From contig NZ_BSQG01000002.1 in the NCBI RefSeq assembly GCF_030268225.1, positions 248,001 to 312,000 of the forward strand: a DNA stretch of 64,000 nucleotides, in the 5' to 3' direction. Every line of letters starts with the position of its first letter. The stretch's first letter is position 1. This DNA comes from Nocardiopsis ansamitocini (lineage in GTDB: Bacteria; Actinomycetota; Actinomycetes; Streptosporangiales; Streptosporangiaceae). The notes beneath the pieces are model-generated. The model did no database searches. It saw nothing but the letters and a program-made list of their open reading frames with translations, and was not told the DNA's origin. Below, piece by piece: positions 43,117-51,769 of this stretch. The position numbers and the translations under genes were made by a program.

Positions 43117-43380
43117 ATGAAGACCTTCGAAGAGCTGTTCGCCGAGCTGTCCGAGAAGGCGCGCACCCGACCCGAGAACTCGGGCACGGTCGCCCAGCTC
43201 GACGCCGGCGTGCACGCGATCGGAAAGAAGGTCGTCGAGGAGGCCGCAGAGGTCTGGATGGCCGCCGAGTACCAATCGGACGACGAAGCCGCCGAAGAGA
43301 TCTCCCAGCTCCTCTACCACCTCCAGGTTCTGATGCTGGCGCGCGGGTTGCGCCTTGAGGACGTCTACAAGCATCTGTAG
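43117..43380 (+). CDS. hisE: Phosphoribosyl-ATP pyrophosphatase
   Basis: An 87-aa all-alpha NTP pyrophosphatase: [34 protein letters not shown] and the [18 protein letters not shown] helix with conserved acidic metal ligands. Second step of histidine biosynthesis. ATG 43117 is chosen over GTG 43111 because GAGGAAA gives a good spacing only to the ATG. hisG follows 88 bp downstream, the usual actinobacterial order. Confidence 0.92.
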   Translation: MKTFEELFAELSEKARTRPENSGTVAQLDAGVHAIGKKVVEEAAEVWMAAEYQSDDEAAEEISQLLYHLQVLMLARGLRLEDVYKHL

Positions 43381-43468
43381 GCCGGCCTCGCGCTTTGCCC
43401 GCGCAGACCGGCCCCGCCGTGGCGTCCGTCCAGCAGGCTTTGAACCAGGAAGCAGAGGAACACCTCCA

Positions 43469-44323
43469 ATGCCCGATCAGCTCCGTATCGCCGTGCCCAA
43501 CAAGGGGCAGCTCTCCGAACCCGCGAGCGCCATGCTGCGCGAGGCGGGTTACCGCCAGCGCAAGGACTCCCGCGAGCTCGTCCTCATCGATCCCGAGAAC
43601 CGCACCGAGTTCTTCTTCCTGCGCCCCAAGGACATCGCCGTCTATGTCGGCGAAGGCATCCTGCAGGCCGGGATCACCGGTCGCGACATGCTTCTGGACT
43701 CCGGTGCGCCGGCAGAGGAGATCCTGCCGCTGGGCTTCGGGCACTCGACCTTCCGGTTCGCCGCACGCGGCGGAGCCTCGATGAAGGTCGAGGACCTCGC
43801 CGGCAAACGCATCGCCACCTCGTTCGAAGGACTGCTGGAGGGATACCTTCGGCAGCGCGGAATCGACGCCCGGGTGATCCACCTGGACGGCGCGGTCGAG
43901 AGTTCCATCCAGTTGGGTGTGGCCGACGCGGTCGCCGACGTCGTCTCCACCGGCACCACGTTGCGTCAGGCGGGGCTGGAGATCTTCGGGGACCCGATCC
44001 TGGAGTCCGAGGCCGTCGTCATCGGCAGGCAGGGCATCGAGGACGATCCTGGTGTGCAGCAGTTGCTGCGCCGGTTGCGCGGGGTGCTGGTGGCCCGCGA
44101 CTACGTGATGATGGACTACGACGTGAACGCCGAGCGCCTCGACGACGCGTCCGCGCTCACCCCCGGTATGGAGGGTCCCACGGTCTCCCCGCTGCACCGG
44201 GAGGGCTGGGTCGCCGTCCGTGCCATGGTTCCGCGGCGCGACGCCCAGCGCATCATGGACGACCTCTGGCAGATCGGCGCCCGCGCGATCCTGGTCACCG
44301 ATATTTACGCCTGCCGTCTGTAG
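43469..44323 (+). CDS. hisG: ATP phosphoribosyltransferase, long form
   Basis: A 284-aa protein. N-terminal RIAVPNKGQLSEP, catalytic-domain LGFGHSTFRFAA, PRPP loop in VADVVSTGTTLRQAGLEI, and a C-terminal regulatory ACT-like domain (SPLHREGWVAVRAMVPRR). First committed step of histidine synthesis, normally inhibited by histidine through that C-terminal domain. Start ATG 43469 with GAGGAA upstream. Part of a hisE-hisG operon, possibly including the next gene. Confidence 0.95.
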   Translation: MPDQLRIAVPNKGQLSEPASAMLREAGYRQRKDSRELVLIDPENRTEFFFLRPKDIAVYVGEGILQAGITGRDMLLDSGAPAEEILPLGFGHSTFRFAARGGASMKVEDLAGKRIATSFEGLLEGYLRQRGIDARVIHLDGAVESSIQLGVADAVADVVSTGTTLRQAGLEIFGDPILESEAVVIGRQGIEDDPGVQQLLRRLRGVLVARDYVMMDYDVNAERLDDASALTPGMEGPTVSPLHREGWVAVRAMVPRRDAQRIMDDLWQIGARAILVTDIYACRL

Positions 44324-44346
44324 GCCGTCGAAAGGTCCTGCGCCTG

Positions 44347-45030
44347 ATGCGGTTCCCCGCCCAGCCCCCCGAGCCCGCCATTGTCGAGCGCGCGACGGGG
44401 GTGACGGGCGGGGAGCTGGTCTTGCGGAGAGTCGGTGACCACTACGAGATCATCAGCAACGGCGTTTTCCTCATGGACACCCGTGACGGTTCCTCCGAGC
44501 GTGCGCTGGTGCGCGCCTCGCTGGCAGTGCTGCCCCCCGATCGGGTCGACCTGACGGTGCTGGTCGGGGGGCTGGGCGTGGGCTTCTCCGCCGCCGAGGC
44601 CCTGGCCTGCGACCGGGTCGCGCACGTGCAGGTGGTCGAGCTGGAGCCGCAGGTCATCGCCTGGCACTCCGGACCGCTCGGTGCGGTGGCGGGGCACCTG
44701 CCCGAGGAGCCTCGGTGTCGCATCACCCGCGCGGACCTGGTCGAGTGGCTGTCCGCGGCCGAGGGATCCTTCGACGCGATCTGCCTGGACATCGACAACG
44801 GCCCGGACTGGACCGTCGTCGAGAGCAACGGACTGCTCTACGAGCCGGCCGCACTTGACCGGCTGGCCGCCATCACCGCGCCGCAAGGCGTCGTGGCGTT
44901 CTGGAGTGCGATGCCCGCCCCCGGGTTCGCCCGGCTGCTGCGCGAGCGCTTCGGTGCGGTCGAGGCGATCGAGGTTCCGGCCCCCAGGGGTACCCCCGAC
45001 CTGGTCTACCTGGCCCGTTCCGAGGACTGA
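44347..45030 (+). CDS. Spermidine-synthase-like protein without the N-terminal domain
   Basis: A 227-aa protein with the SpeE-type Rossmann fold: VLVGGLGVGFSAAEAL, VVELEPQVIAWH and ICLDIDNGPDW. The usual N-terminal beta-strand dimerisation domain and most substrate-gate residues are absent, so it may be an orphan methyltransferase or aminopropyltransferase-like protein. It lies 23 bp after hisG and ends in a 42-bp palindromic terminator, suggesting one operon. Confidence 0.7.
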   Translation: MRFPAQPPEPAIVERATGVTGGELVLRRVGDHYEIISNGVFLMDTRDGSSERALVRASLAVLPPDRVDLTVLVGGLGVGFSAAEALACDRVAHVQVVELEPQVIAWHSGPLGAVAGHLPEEPRCRITRADLVEWLSAAEGSFDAICLDIDNGPDWTVVESNGLLYEPAALDRLAAITAPQGVVAFWSAMPAPGFARLLRERFGAVEAIEVPAPRGTPDLVYLARSED

Positions 45031-45078
45031 GGGCATCGTCGGGCTCCCCGGCAGGGCTGCGGACGAAGGTTCCGGGCG

Positions 45079-45120
45079 CGGGTGGCCGTCCTGCGAACCG
45101 GTTCGCAGGACGGCCACCCG
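45079..45120 (+). terminator. 42-bp perfect palindrome terminator
   Basis: CGGGTGGCCGTCCTGCGAAC and its exact complement, centred on a CCGG. The longest uninterrupted palindrome I saw in the window. Confidence 0.8.
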
Positions 45121-45276
45121 ACGGCGGGGCACAAGCCGACGGGTCCGGCTCCGTGGAGTGCTGTGTCAGGACGTACGGGACAGGACCGCCGGAGAATTTG
45201 CGGCCGGACCGTCCCGGCGCGAGCAGAAGGGGTCGTCGTCCGCGTGGGACGGCGACCCCTTCAGGGCTCTTTGGGG

Positions 45277-45663
45277 TCAGACCGGCGCGTCGGTCTCGCC
45301 CTCTTCCTTGTCCTTGGCGATCTGGGCGCGGACCTCGTCCATGTCCAGATCGCGGGCCTGCTTGATCAGGTCCTCAAGAGCAGCCTCGGGCAGCGCGCCC
45401 GGCTGCGAGTAGATGACCGTCTTCTCGCGCACGATCATCAGGGTCGGGATCGACCGGATGTCGAAGCTTGCGGCGAGCTCCTGCTCCGCTTCGGTGTCGA
45501 TCTTGGCGAAGGTGAGGTCGTCGTGCTTCTCGGCGGCCTTCTGGAAGGTCGGGGCGAACGCCTTGCACGGCCCGCACCAGGACGCCCAGAAGTCGATGAG
45601 GACGAAGTCCTTCTGCTCCAACGTCTCGTTGAAGTTTTCCTTGGTCAGCTCGATGGTGCCCAC
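45277..45663 (-). CDS. trxA: Thioredoxin
   Basis: A 128-aa thioredoxin: IDFWASWCGPCKAF with the redox pair C30/C33, cis-Pro in IRSIPTLMIV, and an acidic C-terminal extension. Start GTG 45663 has AGGAG six bases upstream; an earlier ATG (45729) would add unrelated sequence. Cytoplasmic disulfide reductase. Confidence 0.92.
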   Translation of the reverse strand: MGTIELTKENFNETLEQKDFVLIDFWASWCGPCKAFAPTFQKAAEKHDDLTFAKIDTEAEQELAASFDIRSIPTLMIVREKTVIYSQPGALPEAALEDLIKQARDLDMDEVRAQIAKDKEEGETDAPV

Positions 45664-45898
45664 AAAATCTCCTGCGCTCGGGTCTCTGCTCTCTTCTAGA
45701 GCGGTCCTGCCCCCAGTTTTGTTCCACAAGCCCCCTGCGCGAAGGAAAGCGCGCGAGGCGCGGCGGACTGCGGTGGGTCGTCCCCGGGAAAACGCCCTAA
45801 CACCACCGAGTTGGGAGGAAAACCCGTTCGTGCGTACATTCGAGCACAGAGGGGGCAGGTCAGTGCGCCCACGAGGCGAGAGCAGGGAGGTGGATCCG

Positions 45899-46264
45899 GT
45901 GTCGCATCCGCCGCCGTCGGGGGGAGAAGAGAACGGCGGCAGCGAACCCGACTACCGATTCACCCTTGCCAACGAGCGGACGTTCCTCGCCTGGATCCGC
46001 ACCGCCCTGGCCCTGATCGCCGGAGCCGTCGCGGTACTGCACCTGGTGCCATTGGAGTGGAACACCTCGCTCCAGCTCACGCTTGGTCTGGCCCTTGCCG
46101 GACTGGCGGTGGTCATCACCGCCTACGCGCCCCTGCGCTGGCTGCGGGTGCAACGCGCCATGCGTATGGACCGTCCGCTGCCCACCAGTCCGCTGCCGTT
46201 GATCACCGCGGTCGGGGTCGCCCTGGTCTGTGTGGTCGTCATCGCCGGGAACTACTGGCCGTGA
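45899..46264 (+). CDS. DUF202 (YidH-like) membrane protein, first of a pair
   Basis: A 121-aa protein with the DUF202 signature FTLANERTFLAWIRTALALIAGAVA and three membrane helices. GGGAGG lies eight bases before GTG 45899. Its stop overlaps the next gene's GTG (GTGA). Function unknown; related pairs are called YidH/YidG. Confidence 0.78.
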   Translation: MSHPPPSGGEENGGSEPDYRFTLANERTFLAWIRTALALIAGAVAVLHLVPLEWNTSLQLTLGLALAGLAVVITAYAPLRWLRVQRAMRMDRPLPTSPLPLITAVGVALVCVVVIAGNYWP

Positions 46265-46626
46265 GAACCCGGCCGGATCGCGACCGTGGGTTGCAGCCCG
46301 AACGCACGCTGCTGTCCTGGCAGCGCACGGTCTTCTTGCTGGTCGGTGTCGCGTTGCTCTATCTGCGCGGGCCGTTGGTGGCGACCGGCGAGGCGTTCAC
46401 CGCGCAACTGGTGAGCCGGGCGTTACCGGTTCTGGCCGTCGCCCTGGTGGCCGTCGTGGTCATCGTGCACCTGCGGCGGCGGTGGCGCCGGACCGATCAC
46501 GGACTGCTCGACGACGCCACCGGATCGCCGCCGGCCCCGCTGGCGCGGCCCTGGGCGATTCTGCTCATCAGTGGTTCGGTGATCCTGCTCAGCACCGCGG
46601 TCGTGCTGACCGCGGTGCCGGGATGA
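46261..46626 (+). CDS. DUF202 (YidG-like) membrane protein, second of a pair
   Basis: A 121-aa protein: LQPERTLLSWQRTVFLLVGVALLYLRG at the N-terminus and two further membrane helices. Start GTG overlaps the previous stop, so it is translationally coupled. The two proteins probably form one membrane complex. Confidence 0.75.
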   Translation: MRTRPDRDRGLQPERTLLSWQRTVFLLVGVALLYLRGPLVATGEAFTAQLVSRALPVLAVALVAVVVIVHLRRRWRRTDHGLLDDATGSPPAPLARPWAILLISGSVILLSTAVVLTAVPG

Positions 46627-46662
46627 CGGGCCGGCCCGGTTGCGGCGGCGCCGACCCGTGGA

Positions 46663-47670
46663 TCAGGCCACCGCAACCTCGGGGGAGGGGGCGGGTGAGG
46701 CGACGGGTACGGCGGGCTGCCCGTGCGCGATGATCGAGGTGATGATGTCGTCCAGTCTGCGGCTCGGACGGTAGTCGATCAGTTTTCCGGCCAGCGTCGT
46801 GTCGGGCATGCGCCGTCGCATGTCCTCGTACCCCTCTCCGTACGCCTCGTCGTAGGGAACGTACTCGATGGTGCTGGTCGAACCGGTCAGTTCGATCACG
46901 CGCTCGGCGAGGCCGCGGATCGAGATCTCTTCCAACCCGCCCAGATTGACCGCCTGGTTGTAGGCCGCAGGGGTCTCCATGAGCTGTACGACGGCCGGGA
47001 CGACGTCGAAGACCGACCCGAAGCAGCGTCGCTGCGCACCGTCGCCGTAAACGGTGATGGGCTCGCCGGCGAGTGCCTGGGAGACGAAGCGCGGTACGAC
47101 CATGCCGTAGCGGCCGGTCTGGCGCGGACCGACGATGTTGAAGAACCGGGTGATGACCGTGGGCAGACCGGTCTCCTGGCCGTAGACGTAGGCCACGAGC
47201 TCGTCGAGGCCTTTGGCCGCGGCGTAGGACCAGCGGCTCTTCAGTGCGGACCCCAGGATGCGGTCCGAGTCCTCGGTCAGGCCGTCGGCGTCGTTCTTGC
47301 CGTAGACCTCGCTGGTGGAGGCCACCATGACCCGCGCACCGTGCGCGGCGGCCGCCTCCACCACGTTCTCCGTCCCGTGCAGGTTGGTGCGCAACGACTG
47401 CAGCGGCCGGTCCACGATGGTGTGGACCCCGACCGCCGCCGCCAGGTGGAACACGGTGTCGCAATCGCTGATGAGGTCGTCGACCAGTCCCTTGTCCAGG
47501 ATCGAGCCCTTGACCAGTTCGAAGGAACTGTTGTCCCGGAGCTGCTTGAGGTTCGTCTCGGAACCGGTCGACAGGTCGTCCAGCACCACGATCCGGTGTC
47601 CGCGGGCGACCAGGTAGTCGCTCAGGTGCGAGCCGATGAATCCGGCGCCGCCGGTGACCACTGCTTTCAC
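46663..47670 (-). CDS. NAD-dependent sugar epimerase/dehydratase (extended SDR)
   Basis: A 335-aa protein: TGGAGFIGSHLSDYL, catalytic YAAAK in RWSYAAAKGLDE, and GPRQTGRYGMVVPRFV typical of UDP-sugar 4-epimerases or decarboxylases. Start GTG 47670 fits the GGAGG spacing (seven bases) better than ATG 47676. Last gene of a minus-strand set with PIG-L and WbqC proteins. Supplies a modified nucleotide sugar for a surface glycan. Confidence 0.83.
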   Translation of the reverse strand: MKAVVTGGAGFIGSHLSDYLVARGHRIVVLDDLSTGSETNLKQLRDNSSFELVKGSILDKGLVDDLISDCDTVFHLAAAVGVHTIVDRPLQSLRTNLHGTENVVEAAAAHGARVMVASTSEVYGKNDADGLTEDSDRILGSALKSRWSYAAAKGLDELVAYVYGQETGLPTVITRFFNIVGPRQTGRYGMVVPRFVSQALAGEPITVYGDGAQRRCFGSVFDVVPAVVQLMETPAAYNQAVNLGGLEEISIRGLAERVIELTGSTSTIEYVPYDEAYGEGYEDMRRRMPDTTLAGKLIDYRPSRRLDDIITSIIAHGQPAVPVASPAPSPEVAVA

Positions 47671-47762
47671 GTGCATCCCTCCAAGGGAGCTGGTGGAATT
47701 TCTGGGACTTCTCGAACTTCGCCGAATCGGGCAGAGGTCCGTGGTGATGCGCGACCGGGAGT

Positions 47763-48476
47763 TCAGGTCAGCAACCGGAGCGTGTGGTAGCCCTCGGCGA
47801 GGGCCACCCCCGTCTGCATGCCGCGTAGGGCGGCCAGGCTGCGCAGGGTCGTCTCGGATCGGGTGTGCGGGTGCTGGTGGGCCTGGGTGCAGTAGAGCCC
47901 CATGGCTTTGACCTTCGCCGAGAGGTGTTCCTCGGTCAGTTCCACGAGGAGGTTCGGCGACGGGACGGCGTCGTAACGCCACTGGTCGGCAGCCTCCTCA
48001 TAGGCCAGTACGACCCGGGGGTGGTGGCGGAGGCTGTTATTGGAGGGGCGCAGCGCGGTGTGCGCGGCCTCGGCTGTGACCTGGTGATCCTGGTTGTAGC
48101 TCGTCCAATGCGGTGTGATCACGACGGTCGGCCGCAGCGTCGCGATGGACAACGGACTGTGCTGCTCGATCGTGTTGGCGAGTTCGAACCGGGGAATACG
48201 GTCCAGTTTCAGGTGGTATTCGTCGCCCGGGAAGGCGATCTCCCAACCGTCCCACTCGAAGAAGTCCGCTACCTGCTTGATCTCGCTGTACCGCTCCTGG
48301 GCCGTCGAGATGCCCCTCGCCGAGTTGTCGGCGGTGTCCCCGACCGTCATGAATTGGACGTAGACCTCTGCTCCAGCCTCTTTGGCCTTGGCCATCAGGC
48401 CCCCGCACCCAAGTGTCTCGTCGTCTGGATGAGGGGCGAGGATAAGGAGGCGTTCCCGCTGCCAGTCGATCGTCAT
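47763..48476 (-). CDS. PIG-L/LmbE-family N-acetylglucosaminyl deacetylase
   Basis: A 237-aa protein with the zinc motif APHPDDETLGCGG (residues 14-26) and a downstream SYNQDHQVTAEAA His. The family removes acetyl groups from GlcNAc-containing substrates (mycothiol, teicoplanin, GPI-type). No mycothiol genes are adjacent; the glycan neighbours suggest modification of a sugar intermediate. Start ATG 48476. Confidence 0.85.
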   Translation of the reverse strand: MTIDWQRERLLILAPHPDDETLGCGGLMAKAKEAGAEVYVQFMTVGDTADNSARGISTAQERYSEIKQVADFFEWDGWEIAFPGDEYHLKLDRIPRFELANTIEQHSPLSIATLRPTVVITPHWTSYNQDHQVTAEAAHTALRPSNNSLRHHPRVVLAYEEAADQWRYDAVPSPNLLVELTEEHLSAKVKAMGLYCTQAHQHPHTRSETTLRSLAALRGMQTGVALAEGYHTLRLLT

Positions 48477-48571
48477 TCCACGTCCTTCACGGTTGTCGAA
48501 CTCGGGGGATGGTCGGTCGGGCGCGTGCGGTGGGGGACACGAGAACCTGCGGTTGCGAGGGCGGACAGGTG

Positions 48572-49288
48572 TCAGGCGCCGGCCCCGCACGAACGGGCGG
48601 CCCGGACCAGCTCCATGCCTTCGGGTCCGGCGTTGAAGAGCAGGTCCAGCGCGGCCATCCGCGGCAGGAACGCCCGGTTGTGCCGGTTGGCTTGGTGATA
48701 TTCGGGGTGGTTGAAGTTCTGCCACTCGACGGCCACCCCGTGGTGTTCGAAGACCGCGGGGTCGACGTAGCCTTTGGCGCCGTCGCCCGACAGCATGGTC
48801 GTGGCCCCGACCTTCGTGCTGATCTGGGCGAGGAGCTCGCTCTTTTGGCCTGGGAATTCGCCCAGTTCACTGGAACGCATCACGGGGGTCGCGATGTCGA
48901 ACGCGTCCAGGACGAAGCGGGTGGTGGTCAGGGACAGGTCGACCAGGTTCTTCCACTCCGTGGTGTACACGTCTGCGAATGCCTCTCCGAAGTCGCCGTG
49001 AAATGGGGCGCTTCGATAGCAGTGCTCGACCAGGGTGCGCCGGTGTTTTTCGCGCCAATCGGAGTCATTATTGATAGATTTGTCCATTATTCGCTCGTCC
49101 CGGCTGCGTTGGATTACCGGGACGGTGAGCAGTAGTGGACCATTCTTTGACGCCACATAGTTGCGATGCTGCCACCCTTTGCGTTCGAACTGGACGTGGT
49201 CCAGGACGATGAACAGATCGCACCGGTCGATCTTGTCCAGGAGTCCCAGCCAGGGCAGATAGTGAGGCTGGTGCATGGCGACGCGCAC
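48572..49288 (-). CDS. WbqC-family protein
   Basis: A 238-aa protein of the WbqC family: VAMHQPHYLPWLGLLDKI at the N-terminus, DHVQFERKGWQHRNYVA, and a helical C-terminus. WbqC-like proteins occur in O-antigen and polysaccharide clusters, probably as acyl- or aminoacyltransferase-like enzymes on nucleotide sugars; the biochemistry is not settled. Start GTG 49288 has AAGGGA eight bases upstream. First gene of the minus-strand operon. Confidence 0.8.
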   Translation of the reverse strand: MRVAMHQPHYLPWLGLLDKIDRCDLFIVLDHVQFERKGWQHRNYVASKNGPLLLTVPVIQRSRDERIMDKSINNDSDWREKHRRTLVEHCYRSAPFHGDFGEAFADVYTTEWKNLVDLSLTTTRFVLDAFDIATPVMRSSELGEFPGQKSELLAQISTKVGATTMLSGDGAKGYVDPAVFEHHGVAVEWQNFNHPEYHQANRHNRAFLPRMAALDLLFNAGPEGMELVRAARSCGAGA

Positions 49289-49662
49289 GGTGGTTCCCTT
49301 TCGCGGCGGTGTCTGTGACGCACTGTGTCCGGTGGCGGGGGTGCCGGGCCGGCCCGGCACGTGGCCGTCTCCATCCTCACGCCGGGCAAGGTTATTTAGT
49401 TCTCAAGTCATATCTTTGTGACTTTTGGCTCCGACTCATCATCAAATACGAGGAAAAATCGTGCAGCTCCACCTGCGGCGAAGAAAGGTCCTTCGGATAT
49501 TGGATCAATGGGGCAGACTGGTCGCAAGCCCGATGCTTGCGATTCCCGTGGCCTGATCAGGTCGCAAAGTCCGGTGAACTAACACCTTGGGCGAAACGTC
49601 AACTTAACGACCACTTGTCGATTATTGCTGGCCCGAAACCTGTTACCACCGGAGGTTCTCCA
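49289..49662. other. 374-bp divergent region with a possible structured leader for the glycosyltransferase gene
   Basis: Contains a 7-bp hairpin CGCAAGC-CCGAT-GCTTGCG (49523-49541), the 10-bp palindrome CCTGATCAGG (49552-49561), GGTCGCAA repeats and AT-rich DNA around 49400-49450. It looks like a folded 5' leader of about 250 nt for the plus-strand glycosyltransferase mRNA. I compared it mentally with c-di-GMP and c-di-AMP riboswitch consensus and found no convincing match. Confidence 0.45.
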
Positions 49663-51204
49663 GTGCGCACCGCGCGTTTCCTCGGAAGTTGGCTGGCCGG
49701 TCTGACGGCGCTCTCCACCGGAGTTCTCCTCTTCTTATGGTGGCTGGACTTCGTGCTCGGAGCCGGCGCCGCAGGCACGCCTGCCGTCCTGCTGCTGTGG
49801 ATCGCCTTCGGCGTCAACCTGTTGGTCTGGTCCCTGATCGGCCTGCTGCGCCTGGGCGACGAGGCGATCCATCGGGTCAGGGGCGGTGGGGGAGCCCCGG
49901 CCCGTCACCGGGCCTCGGTCCGTCGTACCGATGCGGCGCGGGAGCGGGTGCTGGTGGGGACGGGCGGTGGTACGCACCGTGGCCAGCACGTTTTTGCCAC
50001 CGGGGGCGAGGCCGGTGTCGCCGGCGAGTGGCCGGGAACCGATGGTCGGGCCGCGGCCGCGGCCGCACACCAGACGATCTCGCTGGCCGTCGTCATCCCC
50101 GCGCACAACGAGGAACCCGTCATCGACGGCGCGATCAAGTCGGCCCTGCGGCTGTTCAACCGCTGGGACATCTACGTCGTGTCCGACAGTTCCAGGGACG
50201 CCACCGCCGACATCGCCGCGGAGACCGGTGTCAACGTCCTCGAACTCCTCACCAACCGCGGGAAAGCCGGAGCCATCGAGGCGGTCATCCAGGAATTCGA
50301 CCTGACCGAAAACTACGACGGTGTAGTGATCTTGGACGCCGACACCGTGCTGGACGAGAACTACGTCAAGGGCGCGCGCCGCCAGCTCGCCGACCCCACG
50401 GTGGCCGCAGTGGCCGGATTCGTCGTCGCCGAGTGGAAGCCACAGGAGAGAAGCGTCGTCGGCCGGCTCATCTCGGCCTACCGGGACCGCCTCTACTGGC
50501 TCTTGCAATACTTGATCCGGTTCGGGCAGACCTGGCGTTTCACCAGCGCGACCTTCATCGTTCCGGGGTTTGCCAGCGTCTACCGCAGCAGCGTGCTCAA
50601 ACAATTGGAGATCAACCCCAAGGGGTTGGTCATCGAAGACTTCAACATGACGTTCGAGGTGCATCACAAACGCTTGGGGCGTATCTCGATGCGTCCGGAC
50701 ACCAAGGCCTACTCCCAGGACCCGTTCAGTCTCGGCGACTACACCAGCCAGGTCCGCCGTTGGAGCCTGGGGTTCTGGCAGACGGTCCGGCGCCACGGGA
50801 TCTGGCCGAGCCTGTTCTGGTTCGCGCTGTTCTTCTACATCCTCGAAGTGGTGTTCGTCGCGCTCGCCCTCATCGCCACCGCACTGGTCGGCCTGTTCGT
50901 GCTGCTTCCGATGCTCACCGGCAGTGCGGTTCTGGGTATCGACTGGTACGCCGACAGTTACGCGACGGTGACCGCCGTACTGCCGCTGAGCGCCATCGCG
51001 GTCGGTCTGTTCGTGCCCGACTACATCCTGACCTGCGTCATCGCGACGGTTCGTCGCCGTCCCAGCTACCTCTTCTACGGGCTGTTCTTCCTGCCCGTCC
51101 GGTTGCTGGATTCCTGGTTGACCCTGCGCACCATCCCCCAGGCGTGGACCGCGCGATCGGACGGTCGGTGGAAGAGCCCCACGCGCAAGGCACTCAATAG
51201 CTGA
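49663..51204 (+). CDS. Processive family 2 glycosyltransferase, membrane-bound
   Basis: A 513-aa protein. Two N-terminal membrane helices, then the GT-A domain: VVIPAHNEEPVIDGA, VILDADTVLDENYV (metal-binding DxD), the acceptor region with IEDFNMTF and the processive QVRRW motif. Three to four C-terminal membrane helices follow (LFWFALFFYILEVVFVALAL and others). This is the layout of cellulose/hyaluronan/PNAG-type synthases. Start GTG 49663 with GGAGG seven bases upstream. Divergent from the epimerase/PIG-L/WbqC operon; together they probably make an exported glycan. Confidence 0.85.
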   Translation: MRTARFLGSWLAGLTALSTGVLLFLWWLDFVLGAGAAGTPAVLLLWIAFGVNLLVWSLIGLLRLGDEAIHRVRGGGGAPARHRASVRRTDAARERVLVGTGGGTHRGQHVFATGGEAGVAGEWPGTDGRAAAAAAHQTISLAVVIPAHNEEPVIDGAIKSALRLFNRWDIYVVSDSSRDATADIAAETGVNVLELLTNRGKAGAIEAVIQEFDLTENYDGVVILDADTVLDENYVKGARRQLADPTVAAVAGFVVAEWKPQERSVVGRLISAYRDRLYWLLQYLIRFGQTWRFTSATFIVPGFASVYRSSVLKQLEINPKGLVIEDFNMTFEVHHKRLGRISMRPDTKAYSQDPFSLGDYTSQVRRWSLGFWQTVRRHGIWPSLFWFALFFYILEVVFVALALIATALVGLFVLLPMLTGSAVLGIDWYADSYATVTAVLPLSAIAVGLFVPDYILTCVIATVRRRPSYLFYGLFFLPVRLLDSWLTLRTIPQAWTARSDGRWKSPTRKALNS

Positions 51205-51331
51205 TCGGACGCCCCGATCAGGGGGCACCCGGAACGACGCTTAGGCTCAGTGGGCAAGAGGTCTCGCGGTCGGGTCCCAGCAGGTGACCGCCGCGAGGCC
51301 GTATCCGTTTCCGATTGCCGCAAGTGTCGAG

Positions 51332-51769
51332 GTGTCCCCGTTGGGCAAGAAACGTCTTCCCTTCACGCTGTACCGCGTGTTGGCCTACATCACGTCGGTC
51401 TGGCTGCTGCTCCTGACCTTCCTGGCGATGCCGGCCAAATACCTTGTCGGCGAGAGCGCGCGCTTCTCGCTCGTGGGAGCCCCCGCAGGAACGGAGCGGT
51501 GGTTCGGCGACGACACCCCGCTGATGATGTTCATCGCGGTCCCGCACGGCTACATCTACATGGCCTTCGTGCTGGTCGTGCTCTGGTTGTCGCTGAACCG
51601 CCGGTGGAGCGCACCCAAGACCGTCGGCGTGATGCTCTCGGGGACCATTCCGGTGGTCGGTTTCTTCGTCGAGCGGCGGGTGGCCGCCACAGAGCAGGCG
51701 GCGATGGACGCGGAGGCCGCGTCCCCTGCTCCTGCTCAGTCGGTGACCGCGCCTGCTGCTGAGGGCTGA
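51332..51769 (+). CDS. DUF3817 membrane protein
   Basis: A 145-aa protein with the DUF3817 layout: LYRVLAYITSVWLLLLTFLAMP, PHGYIYMAFVLVVLWLSL and a third helix GVMLSGTIPVVGFFVERR, then an Ala/Pro-rich tail. The 3' end overlaps the convergent SURF1 gene by 34 bp. The start at GTG 51332 is tentative: no clear ribosome site was seen. Confidence 0.7.
   Translation: MSPLGKKRLPFTLYRVLAYITSVWLLLLTFLAMPAKYLVGESARFSLVGAPAGTERWFGDDTPLMMFIAVPHGYIYMAFVLVVLWLSLNRRWSAPKTVGVMLSGTIPVVGFFVERRVAATEQAAMDAEAASPAPAQSVTAPAAEG

Noticed and set aside
49400-49662. c-di-GMP (GEMM) or ydaO riboswitch
   Set aside because: The conserved core sequences of these classes were not found; kept only as an unclassified leader candidate.
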